Made by a program: the position numbers and the translations under genes. A stretch of 46,520 nt of DNA from Brevundimonas sp. (GTDB taxonomy: Bacteria > Pseudomonadota > Alphaproteobacteria > Caulobacterales > Caulobacteraceae): positions 1-46,520 of the forward strand of contig NZ_JAEMRD010000010.1 of the NCBI RefSeq assembly GCF_016463485.1. Reading direction: 5' to 3'. Below, one piece after another: positions 34,138 through 42,830 of this stretch (the stretch's first letter is position 1; each line of letters starts with the position of its first letter). A model generated the notes under the pieces. That model saw only the letters and a list, made by a program, of their open reading frames with translations, was not told where the DNA came from and ran no database searches.

Positions 34138-35217
34138 TCAGCCGTCATAGCTAACGACGACGTCGTCGCTGAGCGGCACGGACTGGCAGGTCAGGATGTA
34201 GCCCTGCTCGACCTCTTCGGACGTCAGGCCGTAGTTGATCCGCATCTCGACCTCGCCGGACACGACCTTGGCCCGGCAGGTCGCACAGACCCCGCCCTTG
34301 CACGCGAACGGAGCCGGCGCCCCCGCCTTGCGCACGCTGTCGAGAATGTTTCCGGCCTCGGCGTCAAAGGTGACCGTCAGCTTGCGGCCGTCCAGCACCA
34401 CGCCCACCCGGCGTCCCTTGGCGGCATCGGCCTTCTCACGCGCCGCGGCGTCCAGCACCCGGGCTCCGCCGCTGGCGAACCGCTCCAGCAGAATTCGATC
34501 CGCCGGTACGTCGTGGGCCAGGAGCGCGGCTTCCGCGGCCAGCATCATCCCCTCCGGTCCGCAGGCGAAAGCCATGTCGATCCCGGCGGGGTCGATCAAG
34601 GTGTCGAGAATCTCGTCGCATTTCGCACGGTCGAGCCGGCCGTTGAACAGATCGATTTCCTCCTCCTCCAGCGTGAGGAAGTGGTAAATCTCAAGCCGGC
34701 CCATGAAGAGGTTCTTCAGGCCGGACAACTCCTCAAGGAAGAGGATCTGGGCGCTCATGCGATTGCCGTAGAACAGAGTGAAGCGACTCTGGGGCTCCAC
34801 GCTCAGCGCGGTCTTGATCAGCGACAGGATCGGCGTGATGCCCGAGCCGGCGGCGAACGCCACGTAGTGACGGTTCTGACCCTCGGCGAACGGGGCCGTG
34901 AAATGCCCGGTCGCCGGCAAGACATCGATCCGGTCTCCGGGCTTCAGGTCGCGGGTCGCATAGCCGGAGAAGACGCCGCCTTCGAGCGCCTTGACCGCGA
35001 CGCGGAGCTCGCCATCCAGCGGCGAAGAACAAACCGAATAATTGCGCCGGATATCCTCACCGGCGATCTCGGCACGCAAGGTCAGATACTGGCCCGCCTG
35101 GAAGGCGAACCGTTCCCGCGCCTCCTCAGGCAGCTGGAATCGGATCGAGACCGCGTCCGCCGTTTCCTGGCGAACCTCGGCGACGGTCAGGGAATGGAAT
35201 TCGGTCTTCACGGCCAT
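34138..35217 (-). CDS. paaE: Phenylacetyl-CoA epoxidase, reductase subunit
   Basis: This 359-residue reductase passes electrons from NADPH to the di-iron oxygenase PaaA. An FAD-binding domain comes first (RRNYSVCSSP, about 50-60; FAAGSGITPILSLI for the nucleotide site). A C-terminal plant-type [2Fe-2S] ferredoxin domain follows, with cysteines in CKGGVCATCRAKV and a fourth in GYILTCQ. Length matches known PaaE. It starts 14 bases after the paaD stop; an ATG at 35241 would overlap paaD and is less likely. Confidence 0.95.
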   Translation of the reverse strand: MAVKTEFHSLTVAEVRQETADAVSIRFQLPEEARERFAFQAGQYLTLRAEIAGEDIRRNYSVCSSPLDGELRVAVKALEGGVFSGYATRDLKPGDRIDVLPATGHFTAPFAEGQNRHYVAFAAGSGITPILSLIKTALSVEPQSRFTLFYGNRMSAQILFLEELSGLKNLFMGRLEIYHFLTLEEEEIDLFNGRLDRAKCDEILDTLIDPAGIDMAFACGPEGMMLAAEAALLAHDVPADRILLERFASGGARVLDAAAREKADAAKGRRVGVVLDGRKLTVTFDAEAGNILDSVRKAGAPAPFACKGGVCATCRAKVVSGEVEMRINYGLTSEEVEQGYILTCQSVPLSDDVVVSYDG

Positions 35218-35231
35218 GGGGCGACGGCTTT

Positions 35232-35741
35232 CTAGATGCATTTGAAGCGGTCGAACGGTTCGGCGCAGGCCCGGCAGCGCCACAGCGCCTTGCATGGCGT
35301 CGAGCCGAACCGGCTCACTTCAACGGTGTCGACGGACCCGCACTGGGGACAGGCCGCAGGGGTTTCCGCCTTCAGGCTGCCGTGACCGTCGCCGCGTTCC
35401 GGCGGGGCAATACCGTACCGGCGCAGGTTTTCGCGCCCTTCGTCGGTGATCCAGTCGGTGGTCCACGGCGGCGACAGCCGGGACCGGATGGCGACGTCTT
35501 CGAGGCCGGCACGGTCGAGGGCGACCCGGATGCTGGTCTCGATCACCAGCGTCGCCGGACACCCCGTATAGGTCGGGGTGATCACGATACGGGTTGCGCC
35601 TGACGGGTCGGTCTCGATGTCGCGAATGATCCCGAGATCGACGAGGCTGATGGCGGGGATTTCAGGATCCGGCACCTCCGCCAGGACAGCAAGAAGGCGC
35701 GCCGCTATCCCGGAATCGCCAAGGGAGACGGGGGTGATCAT
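35232..35741 (-). CDS. paaD: PaaD, epoxidase-associated Fe-S/zinc maturation protein
   Basis: This 169-residue protein has an N-terminal MIP18/DUF59-type domain (VPDPEIPAISLVDLGIIRDI; TPTYTGCPATLVIE) as in Fe-S cluster assembly factors. A C-terminal zinc ribbon carries two Cys pairs (CPQCGS and CRAC), plus a final Cys in RFKC. PaaD is needed for full activity of the epoxidase complex, probably by maturing PaaE's cluster. Start at 35741 (AGGACG just upstream). Gaps to paaC and paaE are 4 and 14 bases. Confidence 0.94.
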   Translation of the reverse strand: MITPVSLGDSGIAARLLAVLAEVPDPEIPAISLVDLGIIRDIETDPSGATRIVITPTYTGCPATLVIETSIRVALDRAGLEDVAIRSRLSPPWTTDWITDEGRENLRRYGIAPPERGDGHGSLKAETPAACPQCGSVDTVEVSRFGSTPCKALWRCRACAEPFDRFKCI

Positions 35742-35745
35742 CGTC

Positions 35746-36501
35746 CTACCAGATGGCGTCTGGATAGGCGCGGGGCAGAAACTGCATCTCGGCAAGCATC
35801 AGGCCCAGATGTTCGCCATGACGCCCCTGCCTTCCACCCGTAACGCCCCGCGCCTGGGGTGGACGCGACAGCCGCGCCTCGGCCAGGACGACGTCGATCG
35901 CCCGGTCCCAGTCGTGACGCAGTGTCGCCGGATCGACGGCGAGGCCATCGGCGATCAGCCCCTTCAGATCGTCCGGTGTCTCGAACATTTCATCGGAAAA
36001 CCGCCATTGCCATGCCAGACCCTCTCGCATTCTCCGGTGGCTTTCCTCGGTGCCGTCCCCAAGTCGGATGACCCATTCGGAGGCGAAACGCACATGGTAG
36101 GCGACCTCCTTGACCGCCTTGGAGGCGATCGCTGCCAGCCGGTCGTCACGGATCGCGGTCATCTGTTCGAACATCAGCTTCTGCCAGGTCGAGAACAGGA
36201 GGTGACGGGCCAGGGTGCGGGCCAGGTCGCCGTTGGGCTGTTCGACCATCAGACAGTTGCGGAACGCCAGGACATCGCGACGAAAAGCAAGGGCATCGGC
36301 GTCACGTCCCGCTCCCTCGAGTTCAGCCGCGTAGCCGAGCAGGTGTTGGGCCTGGCCGATCAGGTCCAGTCCCAGGTTGGCCAGGGACAGATCGAGTTCG
36401 ACGGTGGGCGCATGGCCGCACCATTCGCCGAGCCTCTGGCCAAGGACCAGTGCGTCGTCGCCGAGGGAGGCCACATAGGCGAAACGGGCGTCGACGGGCA
36501 T
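35746..36501 (-). CDS. paaC: Phenylacetyl-CoA epoxidase, structural subunit
   Basis: This 251-residue ferritin-like protein partners with PaaA in the epoxidase core but does not carry out catalysis itself. The helix bundle shows LGDDALVLGQRLGEWCGHAP near the N-terminus, LANLGLDLIGQAQHLLGYAA, and EVAYHVRFASEWVIRLGDGT, all typical of PaaC. The start overlaps the paaB stop by one base, which implies translational coupling. Confidence 0.95.
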   Translation of the reverse strand: MPVDARFAYVASLGDDALVLGQRLGEWCGHAPTVELDLSLANLGLDLIGQAQHLLGYAAELEGAGRDADALAFRRDVLAFRNCLMVEQPNGDLARTLARHLLFSTWQKLMFEQMTAIRDDRLAAIASKAVKEVAYHVRFASEWVIRLGDGTEESHRRMREGLAWQWRFSDEMFETPDDLKGLIADGLAVDPATLRHDWDRAIDVVLAEARLSRPPQARGVTGGRQGRHGEHLGLMLAEMQFLPRAYPDAIW

Positions 36502-36785
36502 CAGATGTGCTTTATGTTGTCGGGAACGACATAGAAGGTCGGGTGGCGATAGACCTTGTCTTCGGCAGGCTCGAACAGGGCGGCGGCGTCGCCGGGGTCC
36601 GAGGCCGTGATCGCGGTCGATGGCACGACCCAGAGGCTCACACCCTCCATTCGCCGCGTATAGACGTCCCGCGCGCTCTCGATCGCCATCCTGGCGTCTG
36701 CGGCGTGGACGCTGCCTACGTGGCGATGGGACAGGCCGTTCTTCGCGCGGACGAAGACTTCCCAGAGGGGTATTTCACGACTCAT
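36501..36785 (-). CDS. paaB: Phenylacetyl-CoA epoxidase, PaaB subunit
   Basis: This 94-residue small subunit has the standard PaaB pattern: PLWEVFVRAKNGLSHRHVGSVHA at the start, then AIESARDVYTRRMEGVSLWVV and YRHPTFYVVPDNIKHI at the end. PaaB bridges PaaAC units in the assembled complex. It lies between paaA (30 bases) and paaC (1-base overlap). Confidence 0.96.
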   Translation of the reverse strand: MSREIPLWEVFVRAKNGLSHRHVGSVHAADARMAIESARDVYTRRMEGVSLWVVPSTAITASDPGDAAALFEPAEDKVYRHPTFYVVPDNIKHI

Positions 36786-36815
36786 TTCAAGGATTCCGAT
36801 CAGGGATCTGCGGCG

Positions 36816-37811
36816 TCACGCCGCCAGCCGTTCGGCCTGCTTGTCGGCATGGGCCATGACCGCGTCACGCACCCAGGCCCCGTCGTCCCAGGCCTTGCGG
36901 CGAGCCTCCAGGCGTTCGGACGCCATTGGCCCCTCGCCCCGGACGACCGCGAAGAACTCATCCCAATCGGGCGTGCCGAAGTCGTAGCCGCCCTTGACCT
37001 CATTCCAGACGAGAGCCTTGTCCGGGATCACCAGGCCGAGGGCCTCAGCCTGGGGAACCGTCATGTCGACGAACTTCTGGCGCAACTCGTCGTTGGTGTC
37101 GCGCTTGATGCGCCACCGCATGGACTGGGCCGAGTTGGGCGACTGATCATCGGGCGGGCCGAACATCATAAGCGACGGCCACCACCAGCGGTCCAGTGCG
37201 TCCTGCGCCATCGCCTTCTGCTCGGGCGTCCCCGCCATCAACGCCATGACGGATTCATAGCCCTGGCGTTGATGAAAGCTTTCTTCCTTGCAAACCCGCA
37301 CCATGGCACGAGCGTAGGGCCCGTAAGAGGTGCGCTGCAGCGGAACTTGGTTCATGATCGCCGCACCGTCGACCAACCAGCCGATCGTACCGATGTCGGC
37401 CCAGGTCAGGGTCGGATAGTTGAAGATGGTCGAGTATTTGGCCTTCCCCGACAGCAGGGCATCGGTCATCTGGTCGCGCGAGATGCCCAGGGTCTCGGCC
37501 GCGCAATAGAGATAGAGCCCATGGCCGGCCTCGTCCTGCACCTTGGCCAGGAGGATCGCCTTGCGCCTCAGGCTCGGCGCCCGGGAAATCCAGGCTCCCT
37601 CGGGCAACATGCCGACGATCTCGCTGTGTGCGTGCTGGGAGATCTGGCGGATGAGGGTCTTGCGATAGGCCTCAGGCATCCAGTCCTTTGGCTCGATGAA
37701 TTCGTCGGCCGCGACCCGCGCCTCGAACGCGGCCAGACGTTCCGGGTCTTCGACGACACCCAGCACCACGGGCGCTTCACGGACGGCGGATTTCACCTCT
37801 TGAACGTACAT
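36816..37811 (-). CDS. paaA: Phenylacetyl-CoA epoxidase, catalytic di-iron subunit
   Basis: This 331-residue ferritin-like oxygenase subunit epoxidises the ring of phenylacetyl-CoA. The di-iron carboxylate/His region is visible: [33 protein letters not shown] and [15 protein letters not shown], giving the Glu/ExxH pairs expected. The C-terminal [19 protein letters not shown] is also typical. It is the first gene of paaABCDE and the permease pair, and two PaaR-type sites lie directly upstream. Confidence 0.97.
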   Translation of the reverse strand: MYVQEVKSAVREAPVVLGVVEDPERLAAFEARVAADEFIEPKDWMPEAYRKTLIRQISQHAHSEIVGMLPEGAWISRAPSLRRKAILLAKVQDEAGHGLYLYCAAETLGISRDQMTDALLSGKAKYSTIFNYPTLTWADIGTIGWLVDGAAIMNQVPLQRTSYGPYARAMVRVCKEESFHQRQGYESVMALMAGTPEQKAMAQDALDRWWWPSLMMFGPPDDQSPNSAQSMRWRIKRDTNDELRQKFVDMTVPQAEALGLVIPDKALVWNEVKGGYDFGTPDWDEFFAVVRGEGPMASERLEARRKAWDDGAWVRDAVMAHADKQAERLAA

Positions 37812-37827
37812 GGACGGACTCCTCGCT

Positions 37828-37866
37828 AGCCGGTCGGTCTAACATTTATTGACCGGTCGGTCAATT
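37828..37866. promoter_or_regulatory. PaaR-type double operator before paaA
   Basis: A strong palindrome, ATTGACCG-GT-CGGTCAAT (37848-37865), and a partial copy AGCCGGTCGGTCT (37828-37840) lie 20 bases apart, directly upstream of paaA. The palindrome is the best copy in the window, and the same ACCGGTCGGT core appears before paaR. Confidence 0.68.
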
Positions 37867-37882
37867 AATTTATCGATGCAGA

Positions 37883-39085
37883 TCAGACGCGTTCGACGAT
37901 CATGGCGATGCCCTGACCAACGCCGATACACATGGTGCAGAGGCCATAGCGGCCTCCGGTTCGATGCAACTGCTCAATCGCCGTCAACACCAGCCGGGCC
38001 CCCGACATGCCGAGTGGATGGCCCAGCGCGATGGCACCGCCATTGGGGTTCACCTGCGCCGCGTCATCGGCCAGACCAAGATCGCGAAGCACCGCCAGAC
38101 CCTGCGACGCGAAGGCCTCGTTCAGCTCGATCACGTCCATGTCCGCCAGGGACAGGCCGGCCTTGGCGAGGACCGCACGGGAGGCCGGCGCCGGACCCAT
38201 GCCCATGATCCGCGGGCTCAGTCCGACGACGGCGGTGGCGACCACGCGCGCCCGGGGCGTGAGCCCATGCAGCGCCGCGCCGGCTTGCGAGGCGATCAGA
38301 AGCGCCGCCGCGCCGTCGTTCACGCCCGAGGCGTTGCCGGCCGTGACCGTACCGTCAGGCCGCACGATCGGCTTGAGCTTGCCGAGCGCCTCCATCGACG
38401 TGGCGCGGGGATGTTCATCGCGGTCGACGATGACCGGATCGCCCTTTCGTTGCGGGATGACGACCGGAACGATCTCTGCGTCGAACCGCCCTTCGACCTG
38501 GGCGCGGGCCGCCTTGTCCTGGCTTCGGACCGCAAAGGCATCCTGATCCGCCCGGCTGATCCCGAACTCCTGAGCCACGTTCTCCCCGGTCTCCGGCATG
38601 GAATCGGTCCCGAACTGACGCTTCAGCTCCGGATTGACGAACCGCCAGCCGATCGTGGTGTCGAACACCTGCACATCCCGAGAGAAGGCGGACGTCGCCT
38701 TGGCGCTGACGAACGGTGCCCGGGTCATGCTCTCGACCCCGCCGGCCACATAGAGGTCGGCCTCACCCGCCTTGATGGCGCGCGCCGCGACGCCGATGGC
38801 GTCCATGCCCGAGCCGCACAGGCGATTGAGCGTCGTGCCCGGCGCGGTCTCGCCCAGCCCCGCCAGCAGCACCGCCATGCGCGCGACATCGCGATTGTCC
38901 TCTCCGGCCTGGTTGGCGCACCCGAGGACGCAGTCGTCTAGGCGGGACCAGTCGACGCCGGGATTGCGGGCCTTGAGAGCGCGGATCGGGACGGCGGCAA
39001 GGTCGTCAGCCCGCACCTGTGCCAAGGAGCCGCCGAACCGACCGATCGGTGTGCGAACAGCGTCGCAGATGAAGGCGTCAGCCAT
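37883..39085 (-). CDS. paaJ: 3-oxoadipyl-CoA/3-oxo-5,6-dehydrosuberyl-CoA thiolase
   Basis: This 400-residue thiolase cleaves the beta-ketoacyl-CoA products of the pathway to acetyl-CoA units. The active-site Cys is in LNRLCGSGMDAIG (about residue 90). The family NEAFASQGLAVL segment follows, then the His in NPNGGAIALGHPLGMSGAR and the second Cys in LCTMCIGVGQG. Start at 39085 (MADAFICDAVRTPIGRFGG). It overlaps the paaI end by 8 bases and is the last gene of the receptor-paaI-paaJ unit. Confidence 0.94.
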   Translation of the reverse strand: MADAFICDAVRTPIGRFGGSLAQVRADDLAAVPIRALKARNPGVDWSRLDDCVLGCANQAGEDNRDVARMAVLLAGLGETAPGTTLNRLCGSGMDAIGVAARAIKAGEADLYVAGGVESMTRAPFVSAKATSAFSRDVQVFDTTIGWRFVNPELKRQFGTDSMPETGENVAQEFGISRADQDAFAVRSQDKAARAQVEGRFDAEIVPVVIPQRKGDPVIVDRDEHPRATSMEALGKLKPIVRPDGTVTAGNASGVNDGAAALLIASQAGAALHGLTPRARVVATAVVGLSPRIMGMGPAPASRAVLAKAGLSLADMDVIELNEAFASQGLAVLRDLGLADDAAQVNPNGGAIALGHPLGMSGARLVLTAIEQLHRTGGRYGLCTMCIGVGQGIAMIVERV

Positions 39086-39551
39086 GAACAAGGTCTCCGG
39101 TGGCGGGATCGATAACGGGCCCGCCGAGCGCACGCGACAGACCCTGGAAGATGGCGATCAGCCGACCGCCATCGCCCGTGACGCGGACATCATAGACGCC
39201 GGACCGCCCCGCCTCTCCGGCTCGTCGCGCCTCTGCGGTTACCCGCTCACCGTCACGCCCGGGTGCCAGGAAGCTGATGGTGCAGGCCTGGGCCACGGTC
39301 GCGGCGTTCCGGGAGTTGCAGGCGTAGGCAAAGGCATTGTCGGCGAGCAGAAACAGAATGCCTCCGTGCGCTCCGCCCAGGCCGTTCAGCATCCTCGGGT
39401 CCAGAGTCAGTGAGGCCTGGGCGTAGCCGTCACCGATGGAATCGAGGCTCAGACCGAGAAGGGCCGTCGGGCCCTCCCCGATCCGCATCGCCTCGGCGAC
39501 CCGGCGCGCAAGCGCATCGGCGTCGCCTTCGGCCACCGCTTGAGTCGTCAT
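39078..39551 (-). CDS. paaI: Hydroxyphenylacetyl-CoA thioesterase
   Basis: This 157-residue hot-dog-fold thioesterase has the PaaI signature LNGLGGAHGGILFLLADNAFAYACNS (family HGG with catalytic Asp). PaaI removes CoA from dead-end ring-hydroxylated or stalled pathway intermediates and so rescues CoA. It starts 12 bases after the TonB receptor stop and overlaps the thiolase gene by 8 bases. Confidence 0.93.
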   Translation of the reverse strand: MTTQAVAEGDADALARRVAEAMRIGEGPTALLGLSLDSIGDGYAQASLTLDPRMLNGLGGAHGGILFLLADNAFAYACNSRNAATVAQACTISFLAPGRDGERVTAEARRAGEAGRSGVYDVRVTGDGGRLIAIFQGLSRALGGPVIDPATGDLVHG

Positions 39552-39563
39552 CCCGGCATCCGG

Positions 39564-41885
39564 TCAGTAGTTGTAGGAAAGGGTTACCCCGTAGGTTCGC
39601 GGCTCCCCGAACAGGGCGAAGGCGACCCGGCTGTCGCGTTGCGAAAACACATGGGTCCGGTACTCCTCGTCGCCCAGGTTTTTCCCCCAGACACTGACGT
39701 CGATCCGCTGATCGGCGGTTGTGTAGGTGACCGATCCGTCGACCAGTTCGTAAGCCGGAATTGTCGTGATCGGATTGTTGTCGGCGTCGTAGTAGCTGAG
39801 GCTTTGGTATTTGTAGGTTACGCGCGCGCCGAGCGCTGCGCCGTCAGCGAAATCGTGGGTGTAACTCGCGTAGGCGCTGGAGGAAAAACGCGGTGCTTGG
39901 CGCAGGCGGTTGCCCGTGAAGTCGCCCGTGACCACCTGCGACGGGGTGCCGGTGAACTCCGTGTACCGGGCGTCGAGCATCGAGGCGGTCCCGCCGAATT
40001 CGAAGGCCGTCGTCGGACGGATCGTGGCCTCGAGTTCTACCCCCTTGATCTCGGCCGCGCCGGCGTTCTCGGTGATGAACTGCCCGAACGTGGTCCCCGC
40101 AGGCTGAAAGAATCGCGTGACCTGGAGATCCTTGTAGTCCGTGTAGAAGGCAGAGACATTCAATCGGACGTGACGGTCGAACAACTCGGTCTTGGCCCCG
40201 ATCTCGTAGTTTGTCGCCTGCTCGGGTTCGAACGGGGTGCTGGCGACCAGGGCGGTCGAGGCCGTGCCGGTGAAACCTCCGCTCTTGAAGCCTGTCGCCA
40301 CGCTCGCATAGGTCATGATCCCCGGCGCGACTTCATAGTCAGCCACAAGCTTCCAGGTGACGTTTTCCCAGCTGTCCTCTGCGGCGACGGCGGGATAGGC
40401 TTGCAGGAGCAGCGGAAGACCTGAAACAATCCTCGCTTCCGAGGTGATCTCCTTTCGCTCCGACGAGTATCGAGCCCCCCCCGTGAACTTCAGCCGCTCC
40501 AGCGGACTCCAGGAAGCCTGCGCATAGGCTGCATAAGCCAGGCCGTCGTTGGTCTGGTAGGAACTTGAAACGCTCGGAAGTCTGTCCGCGCGACCCAGGG
40601 AAGGAAAGTTGAACCCTTCGGTCCGGGCATTTTCCTCATGGCTGATGAAAGCCCCGAGGATCCAGTCGAACACATCCCCGGACGGCGACGTCAGCCGAAG
40701 CTCTTGAGTGAGTTGTCTCGGCTGCTCCTGAACCGCGTCGGTGATCTTGAAGGTGAAGCCGTTGGTCGCGGGCGAGAGCAGGACCGCGTTCGGACTCCCG
40801 GATGCTCCGGTCAGGTCGGTGAAGACCGCGGACCTTGGAAGACCGGACGAATCCTCAAGATAGTCGTACTCGGTACGGCGATAGCTGGTGATCGAAGAGA
40901 AAGTGGCGAAGTCCAGCTCGTAATTCAGGGTCAGGGCCGCACCGAAAATGTCCCGCTTGGAGTAGCCTTCGACATCCGCCAGGCTTGTGAAGGGACTCCC
41001 CGCACCACCGAAGGCAACGTTGACCGCCACCGGGTCGGACGCGCACCCGCAATTATGGAGAGGCCCGGCGCTGCCCACCGGTTCACGATTGGTCGCCCCG
41101 TTGTCGTCATGGGCGCCGTCCAGAGTAAGGATGGCCTCGAAGCGATCGGTCGGCTGCCAGCGAAGCGTGCCGCGCAGACTCAGCGACTCCGTCTCGCCCC
41201 ATCGCGCGCCGAAATGAGGGCTTCCGACCAGGACGTTGCGGATATAGCCGTCGCTCGAGCGATAGCTGGCGGCCAGTTTGCCGAAAAGGGTGTCGGCGAT
41301 CTCGCCGCTGATCAGGCCAGCCGCATCCAGGCGTCCATAGTTGCCGACCTTTACGCGTGTCCGCAGGCGGAAGTCGTCGGTCGGCTTTAGGGTGACGAAG
41401 TTGATCGAACCGCCGATCGAATTCTTGCCGTAGAGCGTACCTTGAGGCCCGCGAAGCACCTCGACCCGTTCGAGATCGAACAGATCGAAGACCTGAGCCG
41501 AGCGCGCCGCGATATAGACACCGTCAACAGACACGACGGTTGAATCGCTCGCCGCCGGACCGTCTTCCTTGGTGCCGACGCCTCGAATGGCGATTTCGGG
41601 TTGACCGGCGGCGAAGGCAGCGAAGGTCAGGCCAGGCGTACGGTCCGCGACCCCCTCCAGGCCACTGATATTGTCCCTTGTCAGGGTCTCGCCAGAAATG
41701 GCGGTGATTGCCGCGGGCACGTCCTGCAGCGCTTCGGCGCGACGATTGGCGGTGACGATAATCTCGTCGAGCGCAGAGACGTCTTGGTCAGGGCCGCGCG
41801 ACGGCGTCGCGACTTGGGCCTGCACAGCGCCAGCGGCCATTAGAACGCTCACCGCCACAGACGCTTTCAGAGTGCGAATTATCAT
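39564..41885 (-). CDS. TonB-dependent receptor within the phenylacetate locus
   Basis: This receptor of about 773 residues has a signal peptide ending AVQAQ (about residue 24). A TonB box DEIIVTANRR (about 39-48), the plug motif VEVLRGPQGTLYGKNSIGGSINF and a barrel ending VTLSYNY complete it. Two in-frame ATGs exist; 41885 is chosen because the GGGAGG site is six bases upstream of it, while it abuts the ATG at 41891. It leads a unit with paaI and paaJ and has a PaaR-type palindrome upstream. It therefore probably imports phenylacetate or a larger precursor across the outer membrane; the exact ligand is unknown. Confidence 0.93.
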   Translation of the reverse strand: MIIRTLKASVAVSVLMAAGAVQAQVATPSRGPDQDVSALDEIIVTANRRAEALQDVPAAITAISGETLTRDNISGLEGVADRTPGLTFAAFAAGQPEIAIRGVGTKEDGPAASDSTVVSVDGVYIAARSAQVFDLFDLERVEVLRGPQGTLYGKNSIGGSINFVTLKPTDDFRLRTRVKVGNYGRLDAAGLISGEIADTLFGKLAASYRSSDGYIRNVLVGSPHFGARWGETESLSLRGTLRWQPTDRFEAILTLDGAHDDNGATNREPVGSAGPLHNCGCASDPVAVNVAFGGAGSPFTSLADVEGYSKRDIFGAALTLNYELDFATFSSITSYRRTEYDYLEDSSGLPRSAVFTDLTGASGSPNAVLLSPATNGFTFKITDAVQEQPRQLTQELRLTSPSGDVFDWILGAFISHEENARTEGFNFPSLGRADRLPSVSSSYQTNDGLAYAAYAQASWSPLERLKFTGGARYSSERKEITSEARIVSGLPLLLQAYPAVAAEDSWENVTWKLVADYEVAPGIMTYASVATGFKSGGFTGTASTALVASTPFEPEQATNYEIGAKTELFDRHVRLNVSAFYTDYKDLQVTRFFQPAGTTFGQFITENAGAAEIKGVELEATIRPTTAFEFGGTASMLDARYTEFTGTPSQVVTGDFTGNRLRQAPRFSSSAYASYTHDFADGAALGARVTYKYQSLSYYDADNNPITTIPAYELVDGSVTYTTADQRIDVSVWGKNLGDEEYRTHVFSQRDSRVAFALFGEPRTYGVTLSYNY

Positions 41886-41969
41886 TGTCATCCTCCCGTT
41901 TTTTGAATGGCGGCATTCGCCGTCCGCTTGGTCGAAGAAACAGCTAACACTGATCAAACCCAATTGGAA

Positions 41970-41990
41970 GACCGTCTGGACGGTCAATTA
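41970..41990. promoter_or_regulatory. PaaR-type operator before the TonB receptor-paaI-paaJ unit
   Basis: GACCGTCTGGACGGTCAATT (41970-41989) is an almost perfect palindrome about 85 bases upstream of the receptor start. It differs by few bases from the paaG element, including the trailing CAATT. This ties the TonB receptor to the phenylacetate regulon. Confidence 0.6.
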
Positions 41991-42047
41991 TTGGCCCGGA
42001 ATGGTGAGCGTGACGTGGTGGATTTCGAAACTCCGCTCCGCTTTCCA

Positions 42048-42830
42048 TCAGGCCTCCAGCGCCCAGACCGCCGGCCTTTTCTCTCTGAAGGCGGCGATGC
42101 CTTCCGACTTGTCAGAACTGTCCAGCAAGGAGACGAAGCGCCGACGTTCGTGCAGCAAATGCTCGTCTTCGGTGAGTTCAGAATAATCGCGTATGCTGGC
42201 TTTCGCTTCGCGCAACGCCGTTGGCGACCTGGCGGCGATCAGCGCCGCCAGATCCAAGGTGCGGGCAAGAGTGTCGCCATCCGCAGTGACTTCTGAGATC
42301 AATCCTGACCGGCAGGCTTCATGCGCGTCGATCGGCTCTCCAGTAAGCACCATCCGCATGGCGAGGGCCCGTCCTACCAACCGAGTGAGCGTCGCGGTGC
42401 CCCCCGCGCCGGGAATGATGCCCAGGTTGGTCTCCGGTTGACCGAACCTTGCTGAGACACCGGCCACGACGATGTCGCAACACATCATCAACTCTGCGCC
42501 TGCACCCAGACACCATCCATCAACTGCCGCCAGCAGGGGCTTCGGAAAGGACCGTATCCGGCGCCAGGCATCGAAGCGGGGACTGGCGATCGGATCGCAG
42601 GAGGTGGACGCCGCGAGTTCGTCTATGTCGGCTCCCGCTGCGAAGACACGCTCACCACCGGTCACGACGACCACTCGGACGTCAGGATCTCCCCCAGCCC
42701 GATCAAGCGCGTCCGCCACAGCCTGAAGCAAGGGTGTCGCCAAAGCGTTCCTGCGCTCGGGTCGATTCAAACGAAGCAGAAGTATCCCCGGGCCCGGTCG
42801 GTCCGAAAGGAGGTCTGCGGAGCTGGTCAT
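42048..42830 (-). CDS. paaF: 2,3-dehydroadipyl-CoA hydratase
   Basis: This 260-residue enoyl-CoA hydratase has the crotonase motifs RPERRNALAT, ERVFAAGADIDELA (oxyanion hole), VDGWCLGAGAELMMCCDIVVA and LGIIPGAGGTATLTRLVGR. In the pathway it hydrates 2,3-dehydroadipyl-CoA to 3-hydroxyadipyl-CoA. The true start is 42830, where ATGA overlaps the paaH stop; a longer upstream frame runs inside paaH. Distinction from paaG rests on the motif set and on pairing with paaH. Confidence 0.9.
   Translation of the reverse strand: MTSSADLLSDRPGPGILLLRLNRPERRNALATPLLQAVADALDRAGGDPDVRVVVVTGGERVFAAGADIDELAASTSCDPIASPRFDAWRRIRSFPKPLLAAVDGWCLGAGAELMMCCDIVVAGVSARFGQPETNLGIIPGAGGTATLTRLVGRALAMRMVLTGEPIDAHEACRSGLISEVTADGDTLARTLDLAALIAARSPTALREAKASIRDYSELTEDEHLLHERRRFVSLLDSSDKSEGIAAFREKRPAVWALEA

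Noticed and set aside
36450..37829. Long plus-strand open frame across paaB and paaA
   Set aside because: It is the shadow of two well-conserved paa genes. Its translation is Arg/Gly/His-rich and matches no family. Similar long shadows opposite hmgA, paaZ, the IlvD-type gene, the MDR gene and the symporter were dismissed for the same reason.
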